From the NCBI GenBank assembly GCA_910578495.1, contig CAJTRE010000015.1, positions 1 through 59,755 of the forward strand: a stretch of 59,755 nt of DNA, given 5' to 3'. The notes under the pieces are model-generated. The model had not been told where the DNA came from, searched no databases, and saw only the letters and a list, made by a program, of their open reading frames with translations. Shown piece after piece: positions 37,575 through 46,217 of this stretch. The translations under genes and the position numbers were made by a program. Positions within the stretch are counted from its first letter, which is position 1. Each line of letters opens with the position of its first letter. Origin of the DNA: an uncultured Dorea sp. GTDB lineage: Bacteria; Bacillota; Clostridia; Lachnospirales; Lachnospiraceae.

Positions 37575-37603
37575 ATTATATAAAATTGTGATGTTAATGT
37601 CAA
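37575..37603 (-). promoter_or_regulatory. Consensus promoter of rex with overlapping Rex-like operator
   Basis: On the minus strand TTGACA (37603-37598), exactly 17 bases, then TATAAT (37580-37575). The 18 bases from the -35 element, TTGACATTAACATCACAA (37603-37586), keep the TTG...CAA ends and inner A/T positions of the Rex consensus TTGTTAAnnnnTTAACAA. This suggests autoregulation. Confidence 0.7.
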
Positions 37604-37677
37604 ACTTTTAGTAGTTTTTTTCTGTTCTTTTCGTTATAATAAGGGCATATGTTTTAATTTTTAGGAGGAATATACAT

Positions 37678-39600
37678 ATGATACTGGCATGTCATGGAAT
37701 CAGCAAAGCGTTTGGCGAAGACGTCATCGTAAAAAATGGTTCCTTTCATATAGAAGACCACGAAAAGGCCGCCCTTGTAGGCGTCAACGGTGCAGGAAAA
37801 TCTACCATCTTTAAAATGATCGTAGGTGAGCTCCCCACAGATGGAGGCAATATCATCGTTACCCGCGGCAAAACATTAGGATATCTTGCCCAACACCAAG
37901 ATATGAACAGCCACAATACCATATACGAGGAAATCAAAACTGCAAAAGCCCACATCATCGAGATGGAACAACGGCTCCGGGAAATGGAATTGGAGATGAA
38001 CGAGCTGTCCGGCGAAGCGCTAAAAAGCTGTATGGACACTTACCATCGCCTGATGGCTGCTTTCGAGCGTGAAAACGGTTACGCCTGCGAAAGCGAAATC
38101 ATCGGTGTATTAAAAGGACTCGGCTTCGGTGAGGAGGATTTTATAAGATCCATAGATACTCTCTCCGGCGGTCAGAAAACAAGGGTGTCTCTTGGCAAGC
38201 TTCTGCTCACAAAACCAGATATTCTGCTTCTGGACGAGCCGACCAACCATCTGGATCTAAACTCTATCACATGGCTGGAAAATTATCTTCTTAATTACAC
38301 CGGAGCCGTTCTCATCGTCTCCCATGACCGTTACTTTTTAAATCGTATCGTCAGCAAGGTCATCGAGATTGAAAACGGCGAACTTATGACTTATATGGGA
38401 AATTACAGCGATTTTTCCTATAAGAAAAAACAGCTTCGGGAAGCCCGGCTGAAAGAATATTTTAATCAGCAGCAGGAAATCAAGCATCACGAGGCTGTCA
38501 TTGAAAAGCTCCGCTCTTTTAACCGTGAAAAATCCATCAAGCGGGCAGAGAGCCGCGAAAAGATGCTGAATAAAATAGAGCGTGTAGAAAAGCCGATGGA
38601 AGTAGATACTGACATCCATTTGGAACTCACACCATCCTGTGTTAGTGGAAACGATGTACTGACCGTAGAACATCTAAGCAAGTCTTTCCCACCCCAAACA
38701 CTCTTTAAAAATGTAAACTTTGAAGTAAAACGAGGCGAACGGGTAGCCGTAATCGGTGATAATGGCACTGGAAAAACAACGCTCCTTAAAATCCTGAACA
38801 ACGTACTGAATGCCGACAATGGTTCTTTCACTCTTGGAACCAATGTCCAGATCGGCTACTATGACCAAGAACATCATGTGCTCCACATGGATAAGTCTAT
38901 TTTTGACGAAATCTCCGATGACTACCCGTCTCTTACCAATACGGAGATACGCAATATGCTGGCGGCATTTCTATTTACAGGAGACGATGTATTCAAGCGG
39001 ATTAGTGATTTAAGTGGCGGCGAGCGTGGTCGTGTTTCCCTTGCGAAACTTATGCTCTCGGAAGCGAATTTCCTCATTCTCGACGAGCCGACCAACCACT
39101 TAGACATTACGTCCAAGGAAATACTGGAACGTGCCCTTTGTGATTATACCGGTACCGTCCTGTATGTGTCCCACGACCGTTATTTTATCAATCAGACGGC
39201 CACAAGGATTCTGGATCTTGTCAATCATACTTTTGTCAACTATATTGGAAACTACGATTATTATTTGGAGAAAAAAGAAGAACTGACCAAAGCTTACTCT
39301 GAAACGCCTGTAACTACCGCTTCCGGAAGTATATCTTCTAACACCGCCTCCGAAGGTAAATTAAGCTGGCAGGAGCAAAAAGAAGCCCAGGCAAAAGAAC
39401 GTAAACGCCAGAACGATTTGAAAAAGACAGAAGAACGCATTACCGCCCTTGAAGAACGGGACGGCGAAATCGACGCACTGATGACGCAGGAAGAAATCTT
39501 CACAAACTCTGTCAAGTGCCAGGAGCTTGCGATAGAGAAATCACAGATTGCCGAGGAATTAGAGAAACTCTATGAACTTTGGGAAGAACTAGAAATCTAA
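37678..39600 (+). CDS. ABC-F family ATP-binding protein
   Basis: A 640-residue protein with two ATPase domains: Walker A GVNGAGKST and GDNGTGKTT, signatures LSGGQKTRVSLGKLLL and LSGGERGRVSLAKLML, and Walker B LLLDEPTNHLD and LILDEPTNHLD. A charged linker lies between (about residues 245-310), and a coiled C-terminal extension (about 540-640) has many K/E residues. There are no membrane helices. ABC-F proteins act on the ribosome E site; this looks like the YdiF/Uup housekeeping type. It is divergent from rex and preceded by AGGAGG. Confidence 0.9.
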   Translation: MILACHGISKAFGEDVIVKNGSFHIEDHEKAALVGVNGAGKSTIFKMIVGELPTDGGNIIVTRGKTLGYLAQHQDMNSHNTIYEEIKTAKAHIIEMEQRLREMELEMNELSGEALKSCMDTYHRLMAAFERENGYACESEIIGVLKGLGFGEEDFIRSIDTLSGGQKTRVSLGKLLLTKPDILLLDEPTNHLDLNSITWLENYLLNYTGAVLIVSHDRYFLNRIVSKVIEIENGELMTYMGNYSDFSYKKKQLREARLKEYFNQQQEIKHHEAVIEKLRSFNREKSIKRAESREKMLNKIERVEKPMEVDTDIHLELTPSCVSGNDVLTVEHLSKSFPPQTLFKNVNFEVKRGERVAVIGDNGTGKTTLLKILNNVLNADNGSFTLGTNVQIGYYDQEHHVLHMDKSIFDEISDDYPSLTNTEIRNMLAAFLFTGDDVFKRISDLSGGERGRVSLAKLMLSEANFLILDEPTNHLDITSKEILERALCDYTGTVLYVSHDRYFINQTATRILDLVNHTFVNYIGNYDYYLEKKEELTKAYSETPVTTASGSISSNTASEGKLSWQEQKEAQAKERKRQNDLKKTEERITALEERDGEIDALMTQEEIFTNSVKCQELAIEKSQIAEELEKLYELWEELEI

Positions 39601-39617
39601 ATCCTTCTCAACGAAAC

Positions 39618-39660
39618 AAAGCAGCCACTAACCTATAAGCTGGTTTTTGGCTGCTTTTTA
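39618..39660. terminator. Terminator between convergent ABC-F and surE genes
   Basis: AAAGCAGCC (39618-39626) pairs with GGCTGCTTT (39649-39657), with an inner AACC/GGTT helix, and TTTA follows on the plus strand. The A-run before the stem gives a T-run on the minus strand, so it may serve both. Confidence 0.8.
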
Positions 39661-39662
39661 TA

Positions 39663-40442
39663 CTATCTACTTGCCGGCACCGTCAAATCATGAAAAATAG
39701 GAGTCACTGATGTCTTTTTTTTCACACGCACCACATAAATATCATCACGTTCATCTAATTTGTTCTCTTGATAATTTATAATTGACTTATATTCATAACG
39801 TTTCGAAAAATCTCTTTTTGGAGGTTTTATAAAATCAAAATAATTTTGCATACTTTGTTTTGTATAACAATATTCCTGAGGCGATGGAATCTCGTCCGGC
39901 ATATTAATATTTAACCACCTTGTACCTAAAACTTCCTTTTCTTCAAGAAGTTTTTCTGTCCAATAATAAACTACTTTTTGGGCCGCCTCCCATTTTACTT
40001 GAGGATATTTTTGACTTCTTTGTATACTGATTTCTGCTGGAATTGAAAATGCAATTCCAGAAATTTGATGTGTGCTCGCTTCAAGAACCGCCCCAACTGT
40101 TCCACTACAAGTAAGATTTGTGCCTAGATTTTCTCCATAATTTATTCCACTAAGACATATATCTGGTTTTCTCTGAGCCAATTCTAACACTCCACAGTCT
40201 ACGGCGTATGCTGGCGATCCGCAAATTCCATAACCACATTGTCTTTTCCCATTTATAAATATTTTCTTTTCCTTTATAACACCGAGATTTTCTGTCCTCG
40301 GAAAAGAACGTCCCATAGAAGTCTGCTGTGTCGCTGGTGCAACAATCAAAAGTTCTCCTAGTTCTTCTATTGCTTCTGCCATTGCAAAAAGTCCCGGCGA
40401 ATCTATTCCATCATCATTCGTCAATAAAATAAGCGGCTTCAT
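39663..40442 (-). CDS. surE: 5'/3'-nucleotidase SurE
   Basis: A 259-residue protein with LLTNDDGIDSPGL at the N-terminus (the metal-binding DD), VAPATQQTSMGRS, and ICLSGINYGENLGTNLTCSGTVGA (key residues SG-N-G-N-S-GTV). This is the full SurE pattern. It starts 14 bases after the BCCT transporter, so it is co-transcribed. SurE next to a betaine-type transporter is not usual and its job here is unclear. Confidence 0.93.
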   Translation of the reverse strand: MKPLILLTNDDGIDSPGLFAMAEAIEELGELLIVAPATQQTSMGRSFPRTENLGVIKEKKIFINGKRQCGYGICGSPAYAVDCGVLELAQRKPDICLSGINYGENLGTNLTCSGTVGAVLEASTHQISGIAFSIPAEISIQRSQKYPQVKWEAAQKVVYYWTEKLLEEKEVLGTRWLNINMPDEIPSPQEYCYTKQSMQNYFDFIKPPKRDFSKRYEYKSIINYQENKLDERDDIYVVRVKKKTSVTPIFHDLTVPASR

Positions 40443-40456
40443 ATACTCCTCCTATT

Positions 40457-42028
40457 CTACTTTTCATCTTGATTTTTATCTGTCTTGCTATCAACCATAT
40501 TATATTTATCTACATTTCCTGCAATAAGCAATACACAAATAATGCCTCCAAAAATAATGAAAATATTCGGCAGTCCACCAAGATTAGAAACCATTTTAAT
40601 TCCATCTATTCCTGCAATTGTAAGCATAATATAGGATAATATAGCAAACATTGCGCCCCACATGACTTTTAAAAACACAGGCGGTTCTTGTTCTTCAGGA
40701 GATATTCCACTTGTTGAAAGCGCCGCAATTGAATTTGTCGTAGAATCCATAGCCGTAATCATTGACAGTAACAAAGCGGCAAAAAATAAAATAACAATCA
40801 TTTTAGCTCCCGGCATTTCCCTAAAAATTGCATAGATAGTTGCTTCAGCCCCTTCTGTATTTAAAATGTGAATTAAATCTATTTTCCTGGTAAGCTGATA
40901 ATTTATTGCAAGATTTGAAAAAACACCACTCCATACGATGTTAAAAAGAATAGGAATTCCAAAATTAATCTTAATTAAATCTTTTACTTTATATCCTACT
41001 CCAAGCCTTGCAAGAAAACAAGCTGATATAGGAGCCCAACTGCCCCAACTTCCTGCATAAAATACCGTCCAACTTTTTGCCCAAGGATCAGAGGCATAAG
41101 CTCCTGTTGTCAAAAGTTTTTCCGGCAAATCAGACAACGTTGCTCCAACTGCTTCAATCGTTCCATCTAACATAAATGCAGTTGGACCTAAAATGAATAT
41201 AATTATTAAAAGTACAATATAAACAACTACATTTATATTAGACAACAATTTGATTCCTTTATGGATACCGGAAATTGAAGACGTAATAAAACAAATTGTT
41301 ACAAATCCTAAAATGAGCAGCCACGCCATTTCTCTACTCTGTATCCCTGTAATTTCTTTTAATGCACCTCCCATATTTAATGTACCAGTACATATAACAC
41401 CTAATATTCCCAGCCCCATAGCAAACAATAATATTGTATCTAATACTTGCGGAAATAAATTTTTTTCTTCTGTCTTAATATAAAATTTATCAGTAAGTAT
41501 ACTTAATTGAGATGTAACCGAAAACGGTTTTCTCATATTAAAAAAAGCGAATGCAAATGCAATTACCGGAAGTGTATATAGTGCATATGGATGAATAGAC
41601 CAATGAAGCACCATCGTTTCCATTGCAAATTTGGCAGATTCCCAACTATTTGGCTCTATACCAACCGGTGGTGAAGCCATATGGTAAATTGGTTCTGTAA
41701 TCCCCCAGAATAAAGCCCCTGCTGCCATAGCAGTACATAACGTAATTGTTGCCCAGTTTGTTTTGGATAAAATCGGCTTTGCATCCTTTCCGCCCAGAAC
41801 CACATTCCCTAATGGCGAAAAATATGCTATCGCAATAGCCACTAAACACAAGAAACTTGTAAGACTGTACGTCCACCCTAAATTATCCAATACCCACGTA
41901 TTAGCAGCACTTGCCATTGCGTAGAACCCATCTTGATCTACAATACTGTAAATCAATGAACCAAATAATAAAATGAATGCTGGCCAAAAGGCAATTTTTC
42001 TGATTTTTGTACTTTTCTTTTCGTTCAT
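40457..42028 (-). CDS. BCCT family (betaine/choline/carnitine-type) transporter
   Basis: A 523-residue protein of twelve helices from the ATG at 42028 (AGGAGG upstream). Family segments include ANTWVLDNLGWTYS, MAAGALFWGITEP, LHWSIHPYALYTLP, and the substrate helix WTVFYAGSWGSWAPISACF. In BetP this region reads WAWWxSWSP. Here the aromatic box has Ala, Gly and Ser in place of W-A-W, keeping two Trp. This suggests an altered substrate. It lies downstream of etfB-etfA and a 19-bp hairpin, as CaiT lies with fix genes in carnitine loci. Confidence 0.9.
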   Translation of the reverse strand: MNEKKSTKIRKIAFWPAFILLFGSLIYSIVDQDGFYAMASAANTWVLDNLGWTYSLTSFLCLVAIAIAYFSPLGNVVLGGKDAKPILSKTNWATITLCTAMAAGALFWGITEPIYHMASPPVGIEPNSWESAKFAMETMVLHWSIHPYALYTLPVIAFAFAFFNMRKPFSVTSQLSILTDKFYIKTEEKNLFPQVLDTILLFAMGLGILGVICTGTLNMGGALKEITGIQSREMAWLLILGFVTICFITSSISGIHKGIKLLSNINVVVYIVLLIIIFILGPTAFMLDGTIEAVGATLSDLPEKLLTTGAYASDPWAKSWTVFYAGSWGSWAPISACFLARLGVGYKVKDLIKINFGIPILFNIVWSGVFSNLAINYQLTRKIDLIHILNTEGAEATIYAIFREMPGAKMIVILFFAALLLSMITAMDSTTNSIAALSTSGISPEEQEPPVFLKVMWGAMFAILSYIMLTIAGIDGIKMVSNLGGLPNIFIIFGGIICVLLIAGNVDKYNMVDSKTDKNQDEK

Positions 42029-42050
42029 ATGTTCCTCCTTTTCAACAAAT

Positions 42051-42091
42051 AAAGAAAGACAACAAAAAAGCATTTTTTGTTGTCTTTCTTT
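42051..42091. other. 19-bp perfect A/T-rich inverted repeat upstream of the BCCT gene
   Basis: AAAGAAAGACAACAAAAAA (42051-42069) is perfectly repeated in inverse at 42073-42091 with a 3-base loop. It lies between etfA and the transporter, just before the transporter ribosome site. It could end the etf transcript or act as an attenuator. Confidence 0.65.
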
Positions 42092-42199
42092 TATACTCAT
42101 CTGACAAGAACTTTTAAATTAGTATAATTATACATTTTTTTCATTTTACTGTCAATACCTTTATCGTTTTTACACAAAATTATAGTCATTTATTCTTCA

Positions 42200-43222
42200 T
42201 TATAATACATTTTCATTATTTTTATTCTCATACAATATCTTTTTTGTCAATTCTGGAATAATAGTATAAACATCTCCAACAATTCCATAATCTGCAACCT
42301 GAAAAATCGGCGCCTCTTTATCTTGATTGATTGCAATAATTGTATTTGAGGAAGACATACCGACAATATGCTGAACAGCTCCCGAAATGCCACATGCTAT
42401 ATAAAGCTTTGGATTAACTGTTTTTCCTGTCTGTCCGATTTGATATCCATGTGATATCCACCCATTTTCTACTGCTCCACGAGTTGCTCCTACCGCACCT
42501 CCTAACGCTTCTGCCAACTCTTTAATCATCTGAAATCCTTGTGCATTTCCAAGTCCCCTTCCTCCTGCAACGATAATTTCTGCATTTTCAATATCTGCAA
42601 ACATCGTATTTTCACAAATTGTTTTATATACCCTGACTCGATTCACATTCTGACTTAATTCTACTATTTCCTGCTGTATTTCCACTCGTTTATTTAATAC
42701 TTTTTCTTTTTTATATATTCCCGGTCTGACTGTTCCCATCTGTGGCCAGTGTCCCTGACATAGAATACTTGCCATCAAATTACCTCCTAAGGTCGGTCTT
42801 GTCCAAAGTATACTTCCTGTTTCTTCATCTACATCTACACTGGTACAATCTGCAGTCAGTCCGGTTTCCAGTCTGCATGCAATTCTCGGACTCATATCCC
42901 GTCCATCATTTGTTGCGCCAATCAAAATTCCCGCGGGCACATATTTCTGTAATAATAGGCAAAGTGTATCTGTATAAATATCTGTAGAATATTCTTTGTA
43001 TTCATCTCCCTGTACAAATATAATCTGATCTGCACCATACTCTTTAACCTCTTGTATCGCTTCTTTCAAATCACTTCCAAAAAGAACTGCAACTAATTTC
43101 CCATTTGTTTTCTCCGCTATTTTTATTCCCGGATTCATCAATTCTAAACTTGACTGCCGAACTCTTCCATCTCCTTTTATCTCAATAAATACCCAAATAT
43201 CGTTATTTTTTTTATATTCCAT
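42200..43222 (-). CDS. etfA: Electron-transfer flavoprotein alpha subunit
   Basis: A 340-residue protein with the C-terminal FAD-binding segment VAGGRGLGNAQGFQMI, the YQIGQTGKTVNPKLYIACGI region (key residues G-Q-T-G-K), SGAVQHIVGMSSS and EAPIFQVADYGIVGD. All canonical positions are present. Encoded just after etfB (9-base gap) and divergent from a GlcD-type oxidase, it may form an electron-bifurcating dehydrogenase of the LctBCD type. Confidence 0.93.
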   Translation of the reverse strand: MEYKKNNDIWVFIEIKGDGRVRQSSLELMNPGIKIAEKTNGKLVAVLFGSDLKEAIQEVKEYGADQIIFVQGDEYKEYSTDIYTDTLCLLLQKYVPAGILIGATNDGRDMSPRIACRLETGLTADCTSVDVDEETGSILWTRPTLGGNLMASILCQGHWPQMGTVRPGIYKKEKVLNKRVEIQQEIVELSQNVNRVRVYKTICENTMFADIENAEIIVAGGRGLGNAQGFQMIKELAEALGGAVGATRGAVENGWISHGYQIGQTGKTVNPKLYIACGISGAVQHIVGMSSSNTIIAINQDKEAPIFQVADYGIVGDVYTIIPELTKKILYENKNNENVL

Positions 43223-43231
43223 ATGACACCT

Positions 43232-44038
43232 CTAACTTTTGTTTATCTTATTCACTATGCAATAAAGCTCTTGAACAGCTCCCTCTATATTTTCTGCTTT
43301 AATCATAATGTTCTTTTTCTTGTTTGTATGGACAAAACTTTTCCGTACTTTTGTAGGTGAACCTTTTATCCCCACATTCGACAAATCAATTCCTACAATA
43401 TCTTTCGATGAAATATATGGTATGATTGCTTTGCTTGCCGCCATTTTCCGTTTGAATGTAGGAAATCTCGGATCGGCATCCGGTTTTGTAAAAGTAACAA
43501 CACAGGGATATGTTATACCTATTACTTTTTTGCTTTCATCTCTTTCCTGAACAACAATTAATTCATTTTTTCTTTCCTCAACTTCCAAACAACAAGTAAC
43601 CTGGGGATATTTCATATGCTCCGCCAATTCCGGACCAACCTGCGCAGTATCTCCGTCAATTGCCTGTTTTCCACAAAAAATTGCATGAAAATGAATCTTT
43701 TGCATTTTCTGTATATGCTTTATTGCCTGAGATAAAATATAACTCGTAGCATATGTATCCGAACCACCAAATAATCTATCCGTAATTAAATATGCCTTAT
43801 CGGCGGCAATCGCCAGACACTCTCTCAATACTGCTTCTGCTTGAGGCGGTCCCATAGATATTACCGTTATAGTAGTATCTGGATTTTTATCTTTGATTTT
43901 TGCTGCAGCCTCAAGGGCATACCCGTCATAAGGATTTAAAATACTGGCAGCCCCTTCCCGTATCAGAGTCTGACTTTCCAAATCAATTTTTATTTCTGTT
44001 GTATCCGGCACTTGTTTTACACACACTAAAACATTCAT
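43232..44038 (-). CDS. etfB: Electron-transfer flavoprotein beta subunit
   Basis: A 268-residue protein starting MNVLVCVKQVPDTTEIKIDL, with NPYDGYALEAAAKI, GGSDTYATSYIL and CGKQAIDGDTAQVGPELAE. These are the EtfB signature and nucleotide-binding positions. The GGSDTYATS segment is typical of the group that includes bifurcating ETFs. It starts 9 bases ahead of etfA. Confidence 0.93.
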   Translation of the reverse strand: MNVLVCVKQVPDTTEIKIDLESQTLIREGAASILNPYDGYALEAAAKIKDKNPDTTITVISMGPPQAEAVLRECLAIAADKAYLITDRLFGGSDTYATSYILSQAIKHIQKMQKIHFHAIFCGKQAIDGDTAQVGPELAEHMKYPQVTCCLEVEERKNELIVVQERDESKKVIGITYPCVVTFTKPDADPRFPTFKRKMAASKAIIPYISSKDIVGIDLSNVGIKGSPTKVRKSFVHTNKKKNIMIKAENIEGAVQELYCIVNKINKS

Positions 44039-44077
44039 GACAATTCTCCTTTGTTTTTATTCTCTTTTTAGCTTGTA

Positions 44078-44106
44078 TTGACAATTATTATTTCATGTGA
44101 TATGTT
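44078..44106 (+). promoter_or_regulatory. Promoter of the GlcD-ygcP operon
   Basis: TTGACA (44078-44083), 17 bases, TATGTT (44101-44106). Transcription would start near 44113 and run through the hairpin at 44137-44171 before reaching the GlcD gene at 44217. Confidence 0.6.
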
Positions 44107-44136
44107 TAATTAAATTCAAATTGTGCGTTAGAGATG

Positions 44137-44178
44137 AAAAACGTCTGTTGTATCCTACAACAGGTGTTTTTTCTTTTT
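44137..44178 (+). terminator. Leader terminator, putative GlpP/YgcP antitermination target
   Basis: A 16-bp stem (44137-44152 with 44156-44171) with a 3-base loop and two G-U pairs, followed by TTCTTTTTT. The G-U pairs favour the plus-strand RNA: on the minus strand they become A-C mismatches. It sits in the 5' leader between promoter and first gene, where GlpP-type antiterminators act. A GlpP-like protein is the second gene of this operon. The function is inferred. Confidence 0.65.
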
Positions 44179-44216
44179 TATCAGCAATATTGTAATTATA
44201 TAAAGGAGGTTTTATA

Positions 44217-45584
44217 ATGAAAGAATCGTTACTTATTCAATCACTCGGCAAAAATAATTCCATTCGAGATGAGTCTTTATTTACAGGATATGCGTTTTCG
44301 ACTTCTTCACCTCGGACGGTAGATGAAGTCACACAAATTGTCCAATATTGTGTGACTAATGGAATTACGATTACCCCTCATGGCGGCTTGACCGGAATCA
44401 ACGGAGCTGCTGCTGCCACACATAATCACAGCATGAATTTACAACATTTAACCGGTGTTTCATACCGGGCAGAAGATCATACTTTATGGATACTGGCTGG
44501 GACAACTTTCTCCGAAATCGAAACAGCCGCCCGAAAAGAAAGCAATATGACTCGTGAATTTCCGGCTTCACCTACGGAAAAAAGTGCCACAATCGGCGGC
44601 GCTCTTTCCTTTGGCGCTCGAGGTCTTCGTTCCTATAAATATGGCAGTGTCTCCGACTTAATAACAGAAATCGAATATTGCGATCATAAAGGTGAGCTTC
44701 ATCTTTGCAATATTACAGACAATAACTTACACGACTTATTTAACAGTGAAGGCATGTTTGGAATTATAACCAGAGTACGCGTACGTACTGTTCCAATACC
44801 TAAAGTTTTATGGGGACTACTGTTTTTCTTCCCAGATAATATCTGTGCCGCCAAATTTGCCGATGCAATTACTCTAAAAGAAAATATAAGCGTTTTCGAA
44901 CTTTTCGATTCAAAAAGCTTTGAACTTCTCCATGAGTTTCGTTCACAAATCAGTTCGATTTCCCGAATCCCTGAGCTCCCGTCTTCCGGTCAGGCAGCCG
45001 TTTATCTCGAACTTGAGGGTGAATGTGAAGAGACATTAGAAGAAACTGCAGAACATCTTTTAGAGCTTACTGCTGAGCATCAAGGCAATCCTGATAATAT
45101 ATGGCATGTTGTCGGGGATGATGTAGAAACTCTCCGTTTAATGCGCCATGCAGTTTCAGAATGTATTAATTTAAAAGTTGCAGACCTTCACAGTCAGGAT
45201 GTCCAAATCAAAAAACTATCCTGTGCCTGTTGGTTTCCTGATAAAAACAAATTCGAGCTAATACAGTATTATCAGGACAGTTTAACCGAAAATCACCTGT
45301 CCGGCGTAATTTTTGGTCATATTGGCTCCGGAAATCCTTACGTCAATATTCTTGCGTATTCAGCAGATGAATATCATAAAGCCCGAATACTGATTGAAAA
45401 ATGGTCTAAGGAAGCATTTGAAACAGGTGGTCATGCATTTTCCGAATGTGGCGTCGGAAAATTATATTGCGATATTTTCCAACGTGCCGCTCCTATCGAG
45501 TTATTAAACAAACGAATTAAACTAAAGCAAAAATGGGATCCTAATGGAATCTTCAATCCCCAAAACATGTTAATAAAAAAATAA
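44217..45584 (+). CDS. GlcD-type FAD-binding oxidoreductase (hydroxy-acid dehydrogenase family)
   Basis: A 455-residue protein. The PCMH FAD domain shows ITPHGGLTGINGAAAATHN, FPASPTEKSATIGGALSFGA and GLRSYKYGSVSD. A C-terminal FAD-linked oxidase domain has GVIFGHIGSGNPYVNI and ECGVGKLYCDIF, ending KWDPNGIFNPQNML. It resembles D-lactate and glycolate dehydrogenases. With the divergent etfB-etfA it could form an LctBCD-like complex. Substrate is unknown. AAAGGAGG precedes the start. Confidence 0.85.
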   Translation: MKESLLIQSLGKNNSIRDESLFTGYAFSTSSPRTVDEVTQIVQYCVTNGITITPHGGLTGINGAAAATHNHSMNLQHLTGVSYRAEDHTLWILAGTTFSEIETAARKESNMTREFPASPTEKSATIGGALSFGARGLRSYKYGSVSDLITEIEYCDHKGELHLCNITDNNLHDLFNSEGMFGIITRVRVRTVPIPKVLWGLLFFFPDNICAAKFADAITLKENISVFELFDSKSFELLHEFRSQISSISRIPELPSSGQAAVYLELEGECEETLEETAEHLLELTAEHQGNPDNIWHVVGDDVETLRLMRHAVSECINLKVADLHSQDVQIKKLSCACWFPDKNKFELIQYYQDSLTENHLSGVIFGHIGSGNPYVNILAYSADEYHKARILIEKWSKEAFETGGHAFSECGVGKLYCDIFQRAAPIELLNKRIKLKQKWDPNGIFNPQNMLIKK

Positions 45585-45607
45585 TCAAGAAAGGACATCA
45601 ATCTGAT

Positions 45608-46174
45608 ATGTATAATAAAAGAGAAATGCTACAGTTAATAGAAGAAAACCCTGTCATTCTTGGAATTAATCAAGAATCCGATCTAAAACTTGCTGCCAAA
45701 AACGAATCTCAGGTTGTATTTACCTTATTCGGATCTATCTCTGATATTAGTAATACTATTCACCAACTGAAAAAACAAAAACAACTTGTCTTCGTGAACA
45801 TTGATATGGTTGATGGTTTTTCTCCCAGAAACAGTGTCATTGATTTTTTAAAAACCACTGAGTTGGACGGAATCATCAGCTCAAAACCTTCGATTCTTCG
45901 CTATGCAAAAGAACAAGGACTTTTCACGATTCACCGCTTCTTCATTCTTGATTCAAGTTCCTGGAGAAGTATTGAAAGGCAGTTAGAAATCAGTCAGGCT
46001 GATATAATCAATATAGCTCCAGGTTGGACAAAAGTAATTCAATGGACAGCAGAACGTTTTTCAACTCCTATTATTTCTTCCGGCCTCGTTTGTGACAAAG
46101 AAATCGTTATTGAAAATCTAAATGCCGGAGCAATCGCTATCTGTACAACAAATCATAATGTCTGGGATATGTAA
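45608..46174 (+). CDS. ygcP: GlpP-family antiterminator, YgcP-like
   Basis: A 188-residue TIM-barrel-like protein with NPVILGINQESDL, VFVNIDMVDGFSPRNSVIDF, LDGIISSKPSILRYAKEQGL and NLNAGAIAICTTN. This is the glycerol-3-phosphate-responsive antiterminator family (PF04309). The usual PGxxPKxI loop reads PGWTKVIQW, so effector binding may differ. It lies next to the ygcQ-W homologues as YgcP does in E. coli. It probably binds the hairpin in its own operon leader. Confidence 0.85.
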   Translation: MYNKREMLQLIEENPVILGINQESDLKLAAKNESQVVFTLFGSISDISNTIHQLKKQKQLVFVNIDMVDGFSPRNSVIDFLKTTELDGIISSKPSILRYAKEQGLFTIHRFFILDSSSWRSIERQLEISQADIINIAPGWTKVIQWTAERFSTPIISSGLVCDKEIVIENLNAGAIAICTTNHNVWDM

Positions 46175-46182
46175 AAGTCCGG

Positions 46183-46217
46183 AAAAAGATTGCAAAGATT
46201 CCTTCTGCAATCTTTTT
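46183..46217. terminator. Bidirectional terminator between ygcP and ygcQ
   Basis: AAAAAGATTGCA (46183-46194) and TGCAATCTTTTT (46206-46217) form a 12-bp perfect stem. It has T-runs on both strands and separates the convergent ygcP and ygcQ genes. Confidence 0.9.
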
